From Aphelenchoides besseyi (lineage: Eukaryota > Nematoda > Chromadorea > Rhabditida > Aphelenchoididae), in assembly GCA_024699855.1 (NCBI GenBank), contig JAMPIQ010000003.1, positions 4,650,001 through 4,714,000 on the forward strand: 64,000 bases of DNA. The letters are read 5' to 3'. The notes under the pieces are model-generated. The model was given only the letters and a program-made list of their open reading frames with translations, searched no databases and was not told where the DNA came from. This document shows positions 59,659 through 64,000 of the stretch, piece after piece. Position numbers and translations under genes: made by a program. Every line of letters starts with the position of its first letter. Within the stretch, counting starts at the first letter, position 1.

Positions 59659-61253
59659 CTACATAAGTTTTTTGGTTACAATTTCGATAACTATTCGTTT
59701 TCGATAAGACGGCATGTGACGTTGATTGAAATTGAATGGTGCCCGTCTTGAGAGATATTCAGCGAAACGACATGTAAAGACTCCGCAATCAAACCCGTTC
59801 ATCTGTTTAGGACATGGCTATAAGTTGAAACAGTAAAGCTCAAATCCAATAGTCATTCACTCACTTCTAGGTCAATCAACTCGTAATTATTAACCGAGTA
59901 TTTGGACTCGTATTTCTTCTCTGATTCCTGTTGTAGATAGTCACTAAAGATCTCTTGTGTAAAGACATTGGACGTTGAACTTACTGTATAAGCTTCAAAT
60001 ACTCTTCACCGTTTCTATTCATTGAATTAAAAAACCGAAGCTGACGTTTTTCATTGTCAATCACCTAAAATGGAAATCTGGTTCCGAATCACATTTCAAA
60101 TACTCACGGCCAAACACCAATGAGCGCCGAGATGCAACGGAACAAGCACGAGATCGTACTCGAACAAATTCACACCTTTTGTCCATCGATGGATTCGAGA
60201 TTTACTGTGAGGATTGGTTAAAGCGGTGAAGAAGTAGGTGCTAAACGCGTACACCTGAACAAATAGACGATTTGACAACAATGCAGAAAGAAGAACACAC
60301 CATTGGCAATCCTTCGATGGTTTTTGATCGCTTAACAATCAAAGAGAAGTAAAAATTGATGACTTCATCGTTCAGCCAACTTTTTGGACTTAACGTTTGG
60401 AGATCTTTTCGAGTAATCGGTAAATTAAACTCATTCACTAAAACCTCATCGACATCCTTCGTTTCATCCCAGGCATCATTACAGATTTCTGTTTCTTCCT
60501 TTGATAGAACTAAAACCAGAACTTGTACACTTCCAATAGACTTCGAAGTTACCCGGAAAATCCTTAACTCCCGGCACATGAACGACATCAAATGGTCGAC
60601 CTTCAACACGAAGTTTCCCTTTGACCTCATTCACTAAGTCATCCAAATCATTAGCCTCAGAGCGAAAATGCAACGCTTCAGCATCCTTCCGTTGGCTTTC
60701 AAGTTTCAATTTGTGCAAATGTTCGGCTGATGAAGGTGATGGGAAACTCAACGGTTTGTGTCGAGGTACTACTGGCCGTTCTTCGGCAGGCTGACGATTA
60801 AATCTAAAGCAAGTTGATCGAATTAATAAAACTGCTATCACTCACTTCTTTTCCCAACGGTTGATTCCTTTACTCTTTACATTTTGTGCTATCCGGATGT
60901 TCGTGCAATCTGCTTCAGAACGATGCGATTCGATATCACTTCTTCTTGGGGACTTTGGCTCAATATCTAAACCCGAACTACTGGAAACTTCAGAAACAAT
61001 TGACGGGCGATTGGAATCAATAATCTTAATATTGCAGCTAATTCATAAAGAAAAGCTCAAATATTACGTCAATCGACTGCTCTGTAGTTTCTTTCTCCGT
61101 CGTTTCGTCTGTCCTTCCTTGGAGTCGGCTAATACGATAACGAATCCATTTTTTCAATCGACGAGAATATCGTCCTCTGAAGATAATATTGACAAAACCA
61201 CAAAACCCTAATCCAACGGCAACCACCGATCCTGCTACAACTAAAACCATCAT
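59659..61253 (-). CDS. ulp-1: SUMO protease (Ulp1/SENP family) with N-terminal membrane segment
   Basis: Cysteine protease that matures SUMO and removes it from targets. Catalytic domain: LPITRKDLQTLSPKSWLNDE and VINFYFSLI (substrate groove). The triad histidine is in VPLHLGAHWCLAVIDN; the aspartate is that in IDNEKRQLRFFNSM. The catalytic block is PKQMNGFDCGVFTCRFAEYL. The C-terminus is RKRIVIEIVTKKLM. The N-terminal exon (61253-61080) encodes MMVLVVAGSVVAVGLGFCGF followed by basic residues (RGRYSRRLKKWIRYRISR). It joins the Ser-rich linker in phase through a 43-nt intron (61032-61074), which puts a membrane helix on the protease. Linker about 200 residues. All catalytic residues are present. 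It starts 186 nt downstream of the MSH2 stop on the same strand. Confidence 0.85.
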
Positions 61254-61438
61254 TTCGTTTCTTAAAAGCCGTTGAAATGGCAGCCCCAAAATAGTCGTCG
61301 AGCCAAAAGTTTATGTGAATCTCCCAAAAACAACGCAACATAATGCCAAAACAACAGGTGAACAGAACAAGAAATTGGAAATGATTTAAAGATCAATAAA
61401 TAGCATACTGAGTATCGAAACGTTAAAAGCTATCGTTC

Positions 61439-64000
61439 TTAATTCGACTCCACATCGAGCTGTTCGGGTGTAAAGTTCACGAGTAATTGACGAATCTCTT
61501 CCGGATTCAAATGGCGACATTTGTTGAGAATTTGTAGTGCACGTGCATCTCGACTCGAACTCTCCGTACTTTCCAACAATTCCAACGTTTCTTCAGCGTC
61601 CTTAAGTTGCAGTTTTTATTATGGGATTTGATTAAAGTCACTTACTTTGATCACGCTATCCGGAAATCCAACCATACGAGCAATGCAAATGCCAAACGAC
61701 TTCTCGGCAACTCCCGGACTAATTTTGTACAGAATAGTCACGGCTCCATTTTCGTCAGCGTATGTATCGACTTTCAGGTTTTGTACTCGGTCCGGATATC
61801 GTTCTTTGAGAATTCCCTAAAGTAAGAAGCTGGTAATACATAAATGGGAATGAAGACAACCATTTCGTGAAAATGAGTCGCAAACATCGAGTAACAACCA
61901 CGTGTAACGATTTCTTCGGCAATCGAAATCGCTATTCCGAAACCATCAAAAGTGCTTGTACCACGACCGAGCTCATCGATTATAACCAACGAATTTGGAG
62001 TCGCATTTTTGAGAATCGAAGCACAATCGTTCATTTCGGCCATGAACGTTGAAACACCTTTGTAGATGTAATCCTGGGCTCCAACTCGGGTAAAGATTCC
62101 ATCAACCAGTGAAAAGCGCGCGGATTGACACGGAACAAAACATCCGATTTGGCCCAAAAGAACGGTGATAGCAGCGGATCTTAAAACACCACAATTCGCT
62201 AAGTCCTTCATTGCCAACAGCGACTTTAACGCGCAAAAATTAACACAGACTGTCAATAAAAATGTTGCAAAAACAAATGTAAAAGCTGTCTTATCGCAAA
62301 TGTGTGTGTTTCTTTTCGTCGACAAGTTGCTTTGGCAATGAAGCAGATGAACATGAAAACGATTAAAATATAGACCTCAAATAGCTGCTCTTTCCACCCA
62401 TGTTTGCACCCGTAAGACAAATAAAGTTCTCAGTATCTGAAGAGATTAGTCATTTGTAGTCCTTCTGTTTAGCCTACCGAATTTAATGTCGTTTGGAATA
62501 TAAGACTTAACGAGTGGCGAGTTCTCCAACACTGGATGACGACATTCGATGAGCTCGAAAACGCGAGTACCGGGCTCGTGGAGTTCTGGTCGAACGTATG
62601 GAGTAATTGCAGTGGCAGTTAGAACGGAAAATCCAACAAGAACATCGAGAACACCAATACGCTCATCCAACGCTTCGAAGGATGGAATGTAACCAGCTAT
62701 AGATAGAATATTTGCGATTGTTGTAAAACCTTGAACCTACCACTTGCTCGTTCAATTGCTCGACGAATTTCTTCCTGTGTACTCTCATATTGTTCGCGAA
62801 GATCGAGTAACGTGGGATTCAATTTTGCTAACGCCGTTGTGTGGAATTTAACTCCTGCTTTGTTCGTCTCAACGACGTCGACGTTTGCTTTTCGAATTGA
62901 ACTTTGTACCTGAAAACGAAGAATAAGAGTCGTTACATTGTCGTTACAACTTTGCATGTAACGCGAAAGAAGAATCCGATGTTGAGGTTTTCTTCCAGTT
63001 TGACACTCTCTTCGTTGATTTCCGCTTTAAATCTTGACAGTTCTCGATTTGCTTTTTCTTTCAATTCGTCCATTTCCTGATTCAACTGAAGCAACGTTTC
63101 TGACATTACTGGTTTCACGCCTAAATCGTTTTATCAGTTTCCGTCGATATTTTGAATGCACTCACGATATTCGCCGGTCGCTCGAATGAACTCAACGGTT
63201 TCCTCGATCAAATCGGCGAATTTTGCCAGTTCGTTAGCTGAACGTTGTAACGGAATCTAAGATGAGTATTGTGATTAAAAAAAGTAGAAGAAAAAGGAAC
63301 CGAAATCAGTTTCTGTACGGCAGGTGATGCATTCACATCGGGCAAAATTTCATTGATTGTTTTCAATGTACGAACTGCACGATACAAACGATAACAATGC
63401 TAAAAGAAAGGGCAGTACACATGTACTATAAGGCTCAACAAACTTCTAATGACACGTTCTTCTTTTCCAATTTTGATGCGGTTGCTGAAATGTCGGTAAC
63501 TTGCGGCAACAACTGAGCGTTCAACATATCACGACAATCCGGAGCTTCATTGAATGCTTCAACAACATCCAACCGTTGGTTCAAAAGCTCCACATTATTC
63601 AGCGGATTCTTCAGCCATTGACCTAAAAGTACGAGCAAATTGATGAAAGGGAATGTGAAAAACATACCCAACAACTCTCTTCCCTTAGTCGTTTTGCATT
63701 TGTTGATCACCCCGTAGATCGTGTAGTCGCGATTAGCCGCTTTGGACACTGCAATAGTGAGTTCACGCATCTTACTACTTCAAATTGCTTACAAACACCG
63801 TTCGAATTAAAGAGCTCCAAGGCAGCAATCGCCGCGTTGTCCATTCGAACCGTCGAATTTTCATTTTCCTCGTCCATTTTCAATTGTATTTCTGAACAAA
63901 ACCAGCACTCACAAGAGAAAGATGTTCAACCATAAACTAAAATCTTCACAACCCGTCAACTTGTTGTTACCATCGAATTTCACTATCGATTATCTTCTCA
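61439..64000 (-). CDS. msh-2: DNA mismatch repair protein MSH2 (N-terminus outside window)
   Basis: MutS-family ATPase that recognises mismatches with MSH6. Present: connector/lever region ([36 protein letters not shown]), clamp (about 62930-63115), [27 protein letters not shown], Walker [21 protein letters not shown] (P of the usual GPNMGGKST replaced by A, final T by S), [40 protein letters not shown] and Walker [21 protein letters not shown], then FATHFHEM. The family-specific GVSTFMAEM and domain order say MSH2 rather than MSH6. The C-terminus is short, ending [15 protein letters not shown]. One intron (62180-62375) is longer than usual. The first 280 or so residues (MutS I domain) lie beyond position 64000. 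Confidence 0.92.

Noticed and set aside
59359..59707. Two overlapping + strand frames near the SUMO-protease stop
   Set aside because: The second overlaps the antisense of the Ulp1 last exon; no motif.

Overview
This window is nuclear DNA of a nematode. The genes are packed closely on both strands and split by very short GT-AG introns, mostly 32-60 nt with donors GTAAG/GTGAG and acceptors TTTTCAG/TTTTAG. Several start codons lie just downstream of a TTTTCAG-like site, as expected for spliced-leader trans-splicing. The gene content includes nematode-typical families: a DB-module secreted protein, a pepsin inhibitor-3 repeat protein, a mab-10/NAB homologue, che-11/IFT140 and an unc-36-like calcium channel subunit. 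I cannot name the species from sequence alone.

Layout. 0-7 kb: 3' part of a chitin synthase (+), an ORC3-like replication protein (-), a small lysine-rich membrane-anchored protein (+) and the prolyl hydroxylase OGFOD1 (-). 8-13 kb: cystinosin, RagA GTPase and a multipass protein that may be Samp1/TMEM201-like (all +), so two lysosome-related genes (cystine export and amino-acid sensing by TORC1) are adjacent. 13-17 kb: alpha2/delta calcium channel subunit (-). 18.7-27.2 kb: DB-module protein, IFT140 and PAAF1, head to tail (+). 27.4-30.7 kb: an OB-fold-like protein (-), then small compact genes (a charged protein, a Pmp3/UPF0057-like peptide, GINS2/PSF2, COX6A), nearly all showing single-base frame lesions in short homopolymers.

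31-36.5 kb is mobile DNA: a 5'-truncated Helitron helicase with paired hairpins on both sides, palindrome-rich noncoding sequence, and an orphan retroelement envelope-like remnant. 36.7-44 kb: an SH2-like protein (+), a pepsin inhibitor-3 protein (-) and an SLC22 transporter (-). One SLC22 intron is about 2 kb and contains a + strand gene with tandem Cys-rich repeats. 44.5-50.5 kb: mitochondrial ribosomal protein S26, the NAB co-regulator (mab-10) and a fatty-acid elongase (+). 50.7-53.7 kb: gamma-glutamylcyclotransferase and CARM1 (-). 55-57 kb: a peptide-type GPCR (+). 57.4-64 kb: LPCAT3-like MBOAT, a SUMO protease with an N-terminal membrane segment, and MSH2, which runs off the right edge (all -).

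Most genes encode conserved housekeeping functions (replication and repair: ORC3, GINS2, MSH2; lysosome/TORC1; cilium; lipid metabolism). The least ordinary findings are the membrane-anchored Ulp1, the Cys-repeat gene nested in the SLC22 intron, the mobile region with its hairpins, and the cluster of homopolymer frame lesions, which are either assembly errors or recent decay. No computation or database search was run. All homology calls are from recognised sequence patterns.
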